DNA from: Acidobacteriota bacterium
GTDB taxonomy: Bacteria > Acidobacteriota > Terriglobia > Acidiferrales > UBA7541
Assembly (NCBI GenBank): GCA_003131705.1
Contig: PKUY01000011.1
Coordinates: 1-8,534, forward strand
DNA length: 8,534 nt
Reading direction: 5' to 3'
Shown: positions 1-7,432 of the stretch, one piece after another
Position numbering within the stretch: position 1 is the stretch's first letter
Layout of the letters: every line of letters starts with the position of its first letter
Notes under the pieces: model-generated
What the model saw: the letters and a program-made list of their open reading frames with translations, nothing else
Database searches by the model: none
Told to the model about the DNA's origin: nothing
Translations under genes and position numbers: made by a program

Positions 1-125
1 TTCCCCGCTCCGTTTGGTCCGAGCAGGCCGAAGATTTCCTGCTGCTCCACGTTGAAGCTGATGTCGTTGACGGCGATGAAATCGCCGAATTTCTTCGTCA
101 GATGGTCTACTTCAATCGCGCCCAT
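1..125 (-). CDS. ABC transporter ATP-binding protein, N-terminal 41 codons only (runs off the window)
   Basis: This is the beginning of an ABC-type ATPase, which would power export by an inner-membrane transporter. The visible 41 residues start [16 protein letters not shown], with the aromatic A-loop position at F13 or F16, and end in the Walker A P-loop GPNGAG at residues 36-41, where the window stops just before the expected lysine. The start is the ATG at 125-123, preceded by a G-rich Shine-Dalgarno (GGGGGGA on the minus strand, 131-137) at 5-nt spacing. It follows the HlyD-family gene by 27 bp, matching the order of E. coli ybhG-ybhF, so the full protein may be a YbhF-like drug exporter ATPase, possibly with two ATPase domains. 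Membrane subunits would be expected beyond position 1. The family call is firm; the exact substrate and the ybhF equivalence are inference. Confidence 0.9.
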   Translation of the reverse strand, partial: MGAIEVDHLTKKFGDFIAVNDISFNVEQQEIFGLLGPNGAG

Positions 126-152
126 GCGAATCCCCCCGCAAGTCGGCTGAAG

Positions 153-1226
153 TCACAGCCGCGAAAGCCAGCCCTTCTTTTCCATCGGAGGCAGCAGCAC
201 CGTCGCCGTCATGCCCGTAAACAGTCTTCGCCCCTCATTCGCCACGGCCACCTTGATCGCGAAGGTCTTGATGTCCCGCTTGGTGCGGCTTACGTCGCGC
301 TGCGTGGCGAAATTATTTTCAACGCCCTTGAAAAATACCTGCCCCTGGATAATCTTCCCCGAAGGAAGCTTCACGCGCAGCGTCTGGCCGAATTGGACCG
401 AGTCGATGTAGCTTTCTTCCACGTCAGCCCGAACCCACAGATGATCCACGTCCACCACGACCACGATGGGCGAGCCCTGCGCTACGACTTCGCCTTGCTT
501 CGAGACGCGCACCGAGATGATTCCATCGATCGGCGCGTAAATTTCGGTGTAACCCAGCTGCGTTTCCGTCTCGGCGGCGTTGGCACGCGCCTGCTCGAGC
601 TGCGCGAGCGTCGTCGCGATGTCGCTACTCCGAACGTCCACTTGCTTCCGGTTCGCTTGGGCGACACCCAAGGCTGCGTCCTGCGCCTTCACGGAATCTT
701 CGAGCGCTTTCACGTTCGCCTTGGACGCTCTCAAAGTTGCGTCCGCATGGTCGCGGTCCTGCGCGGATGCCACGCCGCCGTCAAAAAGCTTCTGCATCCG
801 GTCGTAGTCGCTCTGATCGCGCCAGAGATTTGCAAGGGCCTGATCGAGTTGCGCGCGCGTCGACGTCAGAGTTGCCGCCGCCTGCTTCAGCGATGCGCCG
901 GTCTGGTCGTCGGTCAAAGAATAATTGTGATTCGCCGCGTTCACCTGGGACTGCAAACTTGCCACGTTCGCTTTTGCGGCGGCCAGGCTCGCCTGCAGTT
1001 CCTTCGGATCGAGTTCGGCGATCAAGTCTCCCTTTTTCACTTCGGAGCCTTCGTCCACCGTCAGCCTCACGATGCGGCCCATGATCTGAGGGCTTACAAT
1101 CACTTCATTCCCGTCGATGATGCCCGTCAGAGGAATATCTCTGCCGTGCGGCGTCGTGAACACATAGAAAACCACGGCGATCAGAAACACGCCTCCGATA
1201 ATCATGAAGGATCTGCGTCCGCCCAT
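153..1226 (-). CDS. HlyD/EmrA-family membrane-fusion protein (YbhG-like efflux adaptor)
   Basis: This 357-residue periplasmic adaptor would link an inner-membrane exporter to the outer membrane. A single N-terminal membrane anchor spans about residues 7-24 after a short basic start (MGGRRS). The first half of the lipoyl/barrel-sandwich domain lies at about 38-78 (GNEVIVSPQIMGRI, DEGSEVKKGDLIAELD). A long Ala/Gln-rich alpha-helical hairpin, probably coiled coil, covers about 75-222, and the second lipoyl half starts at 226 (YTEIYAPIDGIISVRV, then GEVVAQGSPI). A beta-barrel domain (LWVRADVEESYID) runs to about 345. Length and order are normal for the HlyD/EmrA/YbhG group. The ATG overlaps the TetR gene's TGA by one base (TGATG), with AAAGGAG at 1237-1243 as ribosome-binding site, so translation is probably coupled to the regulator. 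The next gene, 27 bp on, is an ABC ATPase, favouring a YbhG-type partner over an EmrB-type major facilitator. Substrate unknown. Confidence 0.93.
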   Translation of the reverse strand: MGGRRSFMIIGGVFLIAVVFYVFTTPHGRDIPLTGIIDGNEVIVSPQIMGRIVRLTVDEGSEVKKGDLIAELDPKELQASLAAAKANVASLQSQVNAANHNYSLTDDQTGASLKQAAATLTSTRAQLDQALANLWRDQSDYDRMQKLFDGGVASAQDRDHADATLRASKANVKALEDSVKAQDAALGVAQANRKQVDVRSSDIATTLAQLEQARANAAETETQLGYTEIYAPIDGIISVRVSKQGEVVAQGSPIVVVVDVDHLWVRADVEESYIDSVQFGQTLRVKLPSGKIIQGQVFFKGVENNFATQRDVSRTKRDIKTFAIKVAVANEGRRLFTGMTATVLLPPMEKKGWLSRL

Positions 1227-1861
1227 CAGGCCTTCGCTCCTTTGCGAATCACTCCATGCTGCAGAAAATCCAGCAGCGCATGCTTTCGGGCCGCCACAGC
1301 CTGAGGCGCGAGCTGGTTGTAACCCACTACGTGGCTTGTGATCGACGCGGCCGCGAAGTACGACGTCGCCATTCCCAGGGTGATCGAAACCAACTGATCC
1401 GCATCGACGCTGCGAAATTCGCGAGCGGCGATTCCCTCTTCGACCGTGCGCGCCAACCGCCTGTGCAGAGGGCGGAAATATTCCCGCACCATCCAGTCGA
1501 AAGTGCGGCTCGCGCCCATCGCCTCGCGCTGCACCAGGCGCGGATAATTCGGATGCGTGGCCAGGAAATCGAAATAGGCGCTGATGTATCCGAAAAACTT
1601 TTCGCGCGGAGAAAGGTTTTCCTGCGGTACTGCAAGTACCTTGCTGCGAAACTGCCTCAGAAGATTTTCTAGGACGGCGCGATGCAAGCCGCGCTTGTTT
1701 CCAAAATAGTAGTAAAGCATGGCCTTGTTCGCACGCGCGGCCGCGGCGATTCCCTTGGTGCGCGCGCCGGCGAGCCCCTGCACGGCGAAATGCTGTTCCG
1801 CAGCGGCAAGAATTCGCCGCGCTATCGCAGGATCTTCGACCTTTCTACGTCCGCGGCGCAT
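1226..1861 (-). CDS. TetR/AcrR-family transcriptional repressor (CecR-like position)
   Basis: This 211-residue protein has the TetR plan. An N-terminal DNA-binding domain covers about residues 11-60, with helix-turn-helix at about 35-54 (TKGIAAAARANKAMLYYYF) and the typical closing GNKRGL. A helical ligand-binding and dimerisation domain fills the rest, with HPNYPRLVQREA at 103-114, a signature often seen in this class. It should bind a palindromic operator and release it on binding a small molecule. The gene starts 8 bp after the aldo/keto reductase stop and its stop shares a base with the HlyD-family start, so it sits inside the operon it probably controls. No convincing Shine-Dalgarno precedes its ATG (AATAAGCC only), which suggests coupling to the upstream gene. 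The order regulator, membrane-fusion protein, ABC ATPase recalls cecR-ybhG-ybhF in E. coli. The family call is firm; autoregulation and ligand are inference. Confidence 0.93.
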   Translation of the reverse strand: MRRGRRKVEDPAIARRILAAAEQHFAVQGLAGARTKGIAAAARANKAMLYYYFGNKRGLHRAVLENLLRQFRSKVLAVPQENLSPREKFFGYISAYFDFLATHPNYPRLVQREAMGASRTFDWMVREYFRPLHRRLARTVEEGIAAREFRSVDADQLVSITLGMATSYFAAASITSHVVGYNQLAPQAVAARKHALLDFLQHGVIRKGAKA

Positions 1862-1869
1862 GGCTTATT

Positions 1870-2853
<984 letters not shown>

Positions 2854-2861
2854 TGAAAAAG

Positions 2862-2867
2862 CCTCCC
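2862..2867 (-). promoter_or_regulatory. Ribosome-binding site that fixes the aldo/keto reductase start
   Basis: The minus strand reads GGGAGG, then 8 nt, then the ATG at 2853-2851. The spacing is ideal for the internal ATG. The upstream candidate start at 2874 would place this motif inside the coding region and has no comparable motif of its own. Confidence 0.8.
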
Positions 2868-2882
2868 GAAGCATGCGTGGTA

Positions 2883-2911
2883 TTAATCAACTAGGCGGTT
2901 AAGTTAATCAA
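2883..2911. repeat. Paired TTAATCAA motif, 21 bp apart; candidate operator
   Basis: TTAATCAA occurs at 2883-2890 and again at 2904-2911, exactly 21 bp (two helical turns) apart, so two bound protein units would face the same side of the DNA. The same stretch also contains an imperfect dyad: ATTAA-TC-AAC at 2882-2890/2891 against GTT-AAG-TTAAT at 2898-2908, with a one-base length difference between arms. The distal copy covers the likely -10 region of the aldo/keto reductase promoter. The A+T-rich block stands out from the GC-rich surroundings. The natural candidate for binding is the TetR-family product encoded two genes downstream. That link is inference; the repeat itself is seen directly. 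Confidence 0.5.
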
Positions 2912-2930
2912 GGGAGCAGCGGTATGTCAA
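2901..2930 (-). promoter_or_regulatory. Likely sigma-70-type promoter for the aldo/keto reductase-TetR-efflux operon
   Basis: On the minus strand a perfect TTGACA -35 box occupies 2930-2925. At 17 bp spacing the hexamer TTAACT (2907-2902) follows, and at 18 bp TAACTT (2906-2901); each matches the -10 consensus at only 3 of 6 positions. Transcription would begin near 2890-2895, giving a leader of roughly 40 nt to the ATG at 2853. The weak -10 box overlapping a repeated TTAATCAA motif fits a regulated promoter. This is a sequence-only prediction; promoter consensus in the likely host phylum is poorly known. Confidence 0.5.
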
Positions 2931-2955
2931 GACGGGGGCCGTTCGTCAAAAGGTT

Positions 2956-4089
2956 CTAGCCTTCGAGCGCGCCACCAGAGCCGACGGGAAGCTCGATGGA
3001 ATATTTCGTGCGGGCTTTCGCGCGGTGCAGCTCGAACGCCAGCTCGATCAGGCGGTCGATCAGCTTCGGATATGGAAGCCCGGAGGCTTCCCACATCTTC
3101 GGATACATACTGATGGCCGTGAAGCCAGGGATGGTATTGAGCTCGTTGACAAAAATCTTTCCCGTGCGGCATTCGAGGAAGAAATCGCACCGCGCCATCC
3201 CTGTGCCTTCAATCGCGCGAAAAGAGCGAATCGCATAATCCTGGAAGACGCGCACCTGTTTTTTCGTCAGCGGCGCCGGAATCAGGAGCTGAGTTCCCTC
3301 TTCGAGATATTTCGCGGTGTAGTCATAGAACTCACGATGGGGAAGGATTTCGCCCGGCATAGAAGCGCGTACCTCGTCGTTGCCCAGAACGGAAACTTCA
3401 ATCTCCCGTGCGGTCACGGCGCGTTCGACAATTATTTTCAACGCGAACTCCGCCGCCAAATCGAGCGCAGCCGGAATTTCATGCGCCGCTTTCACACGCG
3501 TCATCCCCAGAGAGGATCCAGATGTCGCCGGCTTTACAAACAGCGGAAACCGAAATGTTTTTTTAATGCGCTTCAGGACCTTCGCGCGTTCGTGTTCCCA
3601 CTCGGAACGCCGCACCGCGAGAAATGGAACAATCGGCAGCCCCGCCTGCTCAAACAGCCGCTTCTGAACATCTTTATCCATGCCGACGGCCGACGCGAGT
3701 ACGCCCGCACCGACATACGGCAACCCGGCAAGTTCGAGCAATCCTTGCACGGTTCCATCTTCACCAAACGTTCCGTGGAGTACGGGAAGGACTACATCGA
3801 CCAAAACGGTCGGGCGTCCGGCGACCGGCACGATGGGGACCAGCGCCGCAGAAGTCGGATCGGGAGGAAGCCAGACGCGCTCGCCCGACTTCAAAACATC
3901 AGCCAGCATTTTCTGCGCAGTGGTGCCGACGAGCCAGCGACCCTCTTTAGTAATGCCGATGGGCACCGCCTCGTATTTTTCCGGATCGAGCGCGCGAATC
4001 ACGGACGCCGCCGACGCGAGCGACACCTCGTGCTCGCCCGAGCGTCCTCCGAAAACTACACCCACGCGCAGGCGCTTTTGAGAACTCAT
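2956..4089 (-). CDS. ddl: D-alanine-D-alanine ligase
   Basis: This 377-residue cytosolic ATP-grasp enzyme joins two D-alanines with ATP hydrolysis to make the dipeptide end of the peptidoglycan precursor. The N-terminal domain has [10 protein letters not shown] (14-23), with E19 matching the conserved E15 of E. coli DdlB, and [16 protein letters not shown] (104-119). ATP-grasp elements include [13 protein letters not shown] (184-196) and EIEVSVLGN (229-237). The omega-loop YDYTAKY (255-261) carries the Lys-Tyr pair expected of D-Ala-D-Ala rather than D-Ala-D-Lac ligases. Metal ligands lie in RCDFFLE (300-306) and [10 protein letters not shown] (315-324). The open frame begins 11 codons earlier at a TTG, but the ATG at 4089-4087 is chosen because GGGAGG (4101-4106) precedes it and the family N-terminus starts near here. 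It follows the arginase gene by about 58 bp and is probably last in its operon. No resistance-type features are seen. Confidence 0.97.
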   Translation of the reverse strand: MSSQKRLRVGVVFGGRSGEHEVSLASAASVIRALDPEKYEAVPIGITKEGRWLVGTTAQKMLADVLKSGERVWLPPDPTSAALVPIVPVAGRPTVLVDVVLPVLHGTFGEDGTVQGLLELAGLPYVGAGVLASAVGMDKDVQKRLFEQAGLPIVPFLAVRRSEWEHERAKVLKRIKKTFRFPLFVKPATSGSSLGMTRVKAAHEIPAALDLAAEFALKIIVERAVTAREIEVSVLGNDEVRASMPGEILPHREFYDYTAKYLEEGTQLLIPAPLTKKQVRVFQDYAIRSFRAIEGTGMARCDFFLECRTGKIFVNELNTIPGFTAISMYPKMWEASGLPYPKLIDRLIELAFELHRAKARTKYSIELPVGSGGALEG

Positions 4090-4100
4090 CGAGACACCAC

Positions 4101-4106
4101 CCTCCC
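4101..4106 (-). promoter_or_regulatory. Ribosome-binding site that fixes the ddl start
   Basis: The minus strand reads GGGAGG, extended by GTGG, with 11 nt to the ATG at 4089-4087 (fewer if the GGTGG part pairs). This supports the internal ATG over the in-frame TTG at 4122-4120, for which these bases would be coding. Confidence 0.65.
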
Positions 4107-4147
4107 AATTCTCTCCGTACAAAATGAGATCGCTAAACGCGGCCCGC

Positions 4148-5059
4148 TCACAGAATTTTCTTGCCCAGCCCTGAGAGAGCCAACTCGACTCCCAGCAGCG
4201 CGGTCGTATTGTGCAGGTCGATCACGGGGTTGATCTCCACGAGTTCGAAGCAAACCATGGTCCGGCTGTCGGCGATCATTTCGAGCGCGAGATGCGCCTC
4301 GCGATACGTGACGCCGCCGCGCACCGGCGTGCCTACGCCAGGCGCGTCCGACGGATCAACGAAGTCCATGTCAAGGCTCACGGCGATGCCTGCCGTGTCG
4401 TCGCTCGCAAATCGAATGGCTTCCGACATCACCTCGCGCATGCCGCGCTCGTCGATGTCGCGCATGGTGTAAACGTGCACACCCGATTCCTTCACCAGGC
4501 GGCGCTCTTTCGAATCGAGATCGCGAATGCCCACGAGCGTGACGTTCCGCGGCTCGATCATCGGCTTGATGCCGGCAAGTTCAGTCAGTTCCGGCGGGCC
4601 ATACCCCATGATGGCCGCGAGCGGCATGCCGTGAACATTTCCCGACGGCGACGATTCCGGCGTGTTCATGTCGCCGTGCGCGTCGAGCCAGATCATGCCG
4701 ATGCGCTTCGAAGTTTTGTTGAAATACGTAGCCGCGCCCGCTGCAGTCCCCACGGCGATGGAATGATCGCCTCCCAGCACAACGGGAAAGAAATTTTCCT
4801 CGAGCGTCTTCTGCACGATGTCCGCAAGGCTTTTGCAGATTTCGGCGATTTCCTCGAGATACTTGGCGTTCTTTCCGCCGTAGGGTTGCTCTTCGGGCTG
4901 CCGTACGGGAATATTGCCGATGTCTTCAACCTGGTTACCCAGCTGCTTCAGGCGGGCCTGCAATCCCGCCACGCGCAGCGCGGACGGCCCCATATCGACG
5001 CCGCGACGGCTGGCGCCTAAGTCCATCGGCACTCCGATGATGCGAATTTTCTGGGGCAT
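4148..5059 (-). CDS. rocF: Arginase (L-arginine to L-ornithine and urea)
   Basis: This 303-residue protein belongs to the manganese ureohydrolase family and fits arginase rather than agmatinase. It begins MPQKIRIIGVPMDLGASRRG, the typical arginase N-terminus. Predicted manganese ligands are H99 (GGDHS), D126, H128 and D130 (DAHGD), D230 and D232 (SLDMDFVDP). Substrate-binding N132, S139 and H143 in the DMNTPESSPSGNVHG stretch line up with the arginase residues that hold the arginine alpha-carboxylate side, and E275 lies in FELVEINP. The open frame runs 63 codons further upstream into asnS, but that part is arginine-rich shadow sequence with no family resemblance, so the ATG at 5059-5057 is used. 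Its ribosome-binding site is weak (AAGG, 12 nt upstream). It sits 41 bp after asnS and 58 bp before ddl. Its role is arginine catabolism or ornithine supply. The family is certain; the symbol follows convention. Confidence 0.93.
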   Translation of the reverse strand: MPQKIRIIGVPMDLGASRRGVDMGPSALRVAGLQARLKQLGNQVEDIGNIPVRQPEEQPYGGKNAKYLEEIAEICKSLADIVQKTLEENFFPVVLGGDHSIAVGTAAGAATYFNKTSKRIGMIWLDAHGDMNTPESSPSGNVHGMPLAAIMGYGPPELTELAGIKPMIEPRNVTLVGIRDLDSKERRLVKESGVHVYTMRDIDERGMREVMSEAIRFASDDTAGIAVSLDMDFVDPSDAPGVGTPVRGGVTYREAHLALEMIADSRTMVCFELVEINPVIDLHNTTALLGVELALSGLGKKIL

Positions 5060-5100
5060 GCGGTTTGTTTGCCTTGTGCCGCCAGGGCAGCGCAGAGGCA

Positions 5101-6426
5101 CTAAGGATAGACGCGATACAGCATGCGTGGGAAGGGGATCACTTCGCGGATGTGCTCGGTTCCGCAAATCCATGTCACGGTGCGTTCGAGGCCCAGACCG
5201 AAGCCTGCGTGCGGAACGCTGCCGTAGCGGCGCAGGTCGAGATACCACTCGAAGGCCTCTTCGGGTAGGTTGTGCTCGCGGAGACGCTGGACCAGTGTCT
5301 CGTAGCTCGACTGGCGCTCGCCGCCGCCAATGATTTCGCCGAAACCTTCGGGGGCAATCATATCAAAGCTGAGGGCAAGCTCCGGACGCGCCGGATCCGT
5401 CGCCATGTAAAATGCTTTCATGCCCGCGGGATATCGATGGATGATCACGGGCTTTTCGAACTGCTTCGAAATCAAGGTTTCTTCATCACCGCCAAAATCG
5501 TCTCCCCACTTCGCAGGGTTTCCAGCCTTCTGCAAAACCTGAATGGCATCATCGTAGGTGATTCGCGGGAACGGCGGGACGATCTTCTCGAGTTTCGCTG
5601 CATCGCGACCTAGTGTGGCGAGTTCGCGCGCGCGGTTTTTCACAACCGCTTGCACGACGGTGCTGACGAGCCCTTCGCCGAGCTCGATCATGTCTTCCAG
5701 GTGCGCGTACGCAGCCTCGGGCTCAAGCATCCAGAATTCCGTTAGGTGGCGCCGCGTTTTAGATTTCTCCGCGCGAAAGGTGGGTCCAAACGTGTACACC
5801 TTCCCCAGCGCAGCAGCCGTGGCTTCCACGTAAAGCTGGCCGGATTGCGTCAGGTACGCCTTCTGATCGTCGATGTAGTTCACTTCGAACAGCGTCGTGG
5901 TGCCCTCGCAAGCCGCAGGTGTAAAAATAGGCGCGTCCGTCAGCGTGTAACCCAAATCGTCCATGTAATTGCGCGCAGAGCGGATGGCCTCGGCGCGAAT
6001 GCGCAGGATCGAAGCCTGCCGTGGCGTGCGAATCCAGAGATGCCGCTGATCAAGCAGAAAATCGACGCCATGCTCCTTGAGCTGAATCGGATACGGATTT
6101 GAGTCCGCAACGCGCTGGATGACTTCGATCCCGCTGATGTGGATTTCGCAGCCGCCCGGCGCGCGAGGCTCCGCCTGAATCTTCCCGATTACGATCACAC
6201 TTGATTCCTGCGGCAAGCCCTTGAGCGCGGCGAAAGCATCGGGCTGCTCCTTCAGCGAGAGAACGCCCTGCATCACGCCCGTGCCGTCGCGAAAAATCGG
6301 GAATAGCAGCTTCCCCGATTCGCGCATGTTGTACAGCCATCCGCGAATGGTCACCAAGCGCCCGACATGCTCGGCGGCGTGTTCGATGGTGATAATCGGT
6401 GCCGATTCGTGGGCTTGTTCGCTCAT
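5101..6426 (-). CDS. asnS: Asparaginyl-tRNA synthetase
   Basis: This 441-residue class IIb synthetase charges tRNA-Asn with asparagine using ATP. An N-terminal OB-fold anticodon-binding domain covers about 10-105 ([24 protein letters not shown]). The catalytic core follows from about 122 ([14 protein letters not shown]). Motif 2 is [20 protein letters not shown] (213-232), in the AsnRS rather than the AspRS style. Motif 3 is [15 protein letters not shown] (408-422), and the C-terminus is [15 protein letters not shown]. Length is normal for bacterial AsnRS. The open frame continues 30 codons upstream, inside the end of the TIM-barrel gene. The ATG at 6426-6424 (MSEQAHES) is chosen because it gives the family-length protein, although its ribosome-binding site is poor. 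It lies 4 bp after the preceding stop, so translation is probably coupled. Its presence means asparaginyl-tRNA can be made directly, without relying on the GatCAB transamidation route. Confidence 0.96.
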   Translation of the reverse strand: MSEQAHESAPIITIEHAAEHVGRLVTIRGWLYNMRESGKLLFPIFRDGTGVMQGVLSLKEQPDAFAALKGLPQESSVIVIGKIQAEPRAPGGCEIHISGIEVIQRVADSNPYPIQLKEHGVDFLLDQRHLWIRTPRQASILRIRAEAIRSARNYMDDLGYTLTDAPIFTPAACEGTTTLFEVNYIDDQKAYLTQSGQLYVEATAAALGKVYTFGPTFRAEKSKTRRHLTEFWMLEPEAAYAHLEDMIELGEGLVSTVVQAVVKNRARELATLGRDAAKLEKIVPPFPRITYDDAIQVLQKAGNPAKWGDDFGGDEETLISKQFEKPVIIHRYPAGMKAFYMATDPARPELALSFDMIAPEGFGEIIGGGERQSSYETLVQRLREHNLPEEAFEWYLDLRRYGSVPHAGFGLGLERTVTWICGTEHIREVIPFPRMLYRVYP

Positions 6427-6430
6427 AGGT

Positions 6431-7315
6431 TCATCGCGTGGAGGCGTCAGGTCCGATCGAGGCGCTTCGCGGCGCGCCGGCGTACTTCTCGTCGAGCTGC
6501 CTCTCAATCCTGTCAAACGTCGCGCGAATCTGCTCGAGCGAGGGCGCGCCCGGCGACACCTCCTTCAGTTCGAGTACCAGAGGGAGTGGCTCGGGCATGC
6601 TCGCGAATCCGACCAGCGCTAGATCCCAATCGATCGTGCCCTCGTAGGGAAGTAGATGCTCGTCCTTCTCGCCGTGATTGTCGTGGATGTGCGCGGTAAC
6701 GACGCGGTCGCGCATCATCTGAAAGCCCGCGTCGGAGCCGCCTTCGATGTACGCGTGGCCGAGGTCGAAACAAAAAGCCAGCTGGCTCAGATGCGTGTCC
6801 TTGATAAATTGCGCGAGCGATGACGGAGACCCGAGATCATTGGCCGTGTTTTGCAGTGCGATCGTCACTCCCCGGTGTTTCGCGAAAACCGCCAGAAGCT
6901 CCAGCGAACTGAACGCCGCATCCAGCTTGCGGGGATCGGCCGCCTGTATGCCGGTGGCCAAGCTCAGCTGAAAATGGCGGAACGGAATTCGCTCCGCCAC
7001 GTCCAGCGCGCGCTTCATTTCGTCAACCGCTTCGACCCGCCGGATTCGCTCCGGATCGGCTATGGAAATCGGCATGCCGCTCTCCCGACCGTCCAGCGCT
7101 TCCCGCTCCACAGGCGCATGCAGCGCATGCAATGTGAGGCCGGCTTGCCCGAGCGAATGGGCAATTTCGCGCACAGATTCCGTCGCACCGTAATTGAAAT
7201 GGGAGGACGCGCAAAAGATCTCGACGCTATCGACGCCTGCTTTCGCGATCGCCTCAAGCAGGACCGGCGTCAGCGGCTGATTCGCGTACAAATACGTCGA
7301 AAGAATGCGTTGCAT
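6431..7315 (-). CDS. Xylose isomerase-like TIM-barrel protein (sugar phosphate isomerase/epimerase, AP-endonuclease-2 superfamily)
   Basis: This 294-residue cytosolic protein has the TIM-barrel pattern of the endonuclease IV, IolE and xylose isomerase superfamily, whose members act on sugars, inositols or abasic DNA with divalent metals. Visible elements are H63 and H66 (LHALHAP), LQNTAND (154-160), D184 and H187 (FDLGHAY), H209, H211 and D212 ([13 protein letters not shown]) and E249 (LELKE). The usual metal-bridging glutamate of the LENT motif is glutamine here (Q155, codon CAA at 6853-6851). The C-terminal 15 residues are low-complexity Ser/Ala/Arg. The ATG at 7315-7313 has AGGGACGGA just upstream. 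It is followed by asnS after 4 bp and preceded by mqnD at 117 bp. Neither neighbour reveals a substrate. The superfamily is confident and the specific function unknown; sugar or polyol isomerase is likelier than DNA repair because the length and loop motifs differ from endonuclease IV. Confidence 0.85.
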   Translation of the reverse strand: MQRILSTYLYANQPLTPVLLEAIAKAGVDSVEIFCASSHFNYGATESVREIAHSLGQAGLTLHALHAPVEREALDGRESGMPISIADPERIRRVEAVDEMKRALDVAERIPFRHFQLSLATGIQAADPRKLDAAFSSLELLAVFAKHRGVTIALQNTANDLGSPSSLAQFIKDTHLSQLAFCFDLGHAYIEGGSDAGFQMMRDRVVTAHIHDNHGEKDEHLLPYEGTIDWDLALVGFASMPEPLPLVLELKEVSPGAPSLEQIRATFDRIERQLDEKYAGAPRSASIGPDASTR

Positions 7316-7343
7316 TCCGTCCCTATCTGCAGCCCGTACAAGA

Positions 7344-7364
7344 ATTTCTATGGTCGATGGAAAT
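7344..7364. promoter_or_regulatory. Imperfect 21-bp dyad upstream of the TIM-barrel gene; candidate operator
   Basis: ATTTCTAT (7344-7351) and ATGGAAAT (7357-7364) are inverted copies matching at 7 of 8 positions around the 5-bp centre GGTCG. The element ends 28 bp upstream of the TIM-barrel ATG, inside the 117-bp gap after mqnD, where an operator or an internal promoter could lie. No convincing -35/-10 pair was found on the minus strand nearby. It could also form a short RNA hairpin in an mqnD read-through transcript. A dyad of this size can occur by chance. Confidence 0.3.
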
Positions 7365-7432
7365 CACTTCGGCGTCGGCGTCAATCGTTCGAGGATGAAT
7401 AGCTTCACCGGCAAAATCTTTCGCTGGGAGTA

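Noticed and set aside
102..1304. 400-residue plus-strand open frame opposite the HlyD-family gene
   Set aside because: It is Arg/His-rich, resembles no family, has no ribosome-binding site and lies fully antisense to a convincing adaptor protein. GC-rich codon bias makes such antisense frames common.
2931..2951. Possible terminator hairpin after ddl (ACGG-CCC-CCGT on the minus strand)
   Set aside because: The stem is only 4 bp and no U-tract follows, so it does not meet the pattern of an intrinsic terminator.
3025..4233. 402-residue plus-strand open frame opposite ddl
   Set aside because: It is the antisense shadow of a well-conserved D-Ala-D-Ala ligase, with a biased composition and no recognisable domain.
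5076..5101. Hairpin GTGCC/GGCAC between asnS and arginase
   Set aside because: A 5-bp stem with a 16-nt loop and no U-tract. It is weak as a terminator or riboswitch element.
5060..5248. 63-residue N-terminal extension of arginase overlapping asnS
   Set aside because: It is an Arg/Pro-rich shadow of asnS in another frame. Arginases begin close to MPQKIRIIGVPMDLG.
7371..7382. Tandem GGCGTC hexamer
   Set aside because: Only two copies; trivial in GC-rich DNA.
7367..7432. 22 open codons in frame after the mqnD TAA (YSQRKILPVKLFILERLTPTPK), possible stop-codon readthrough
   Set aside because: Twenty-two codons without a stop are expected by chance in GC-rich DNA, and there is no readthrough context or family resemblance.
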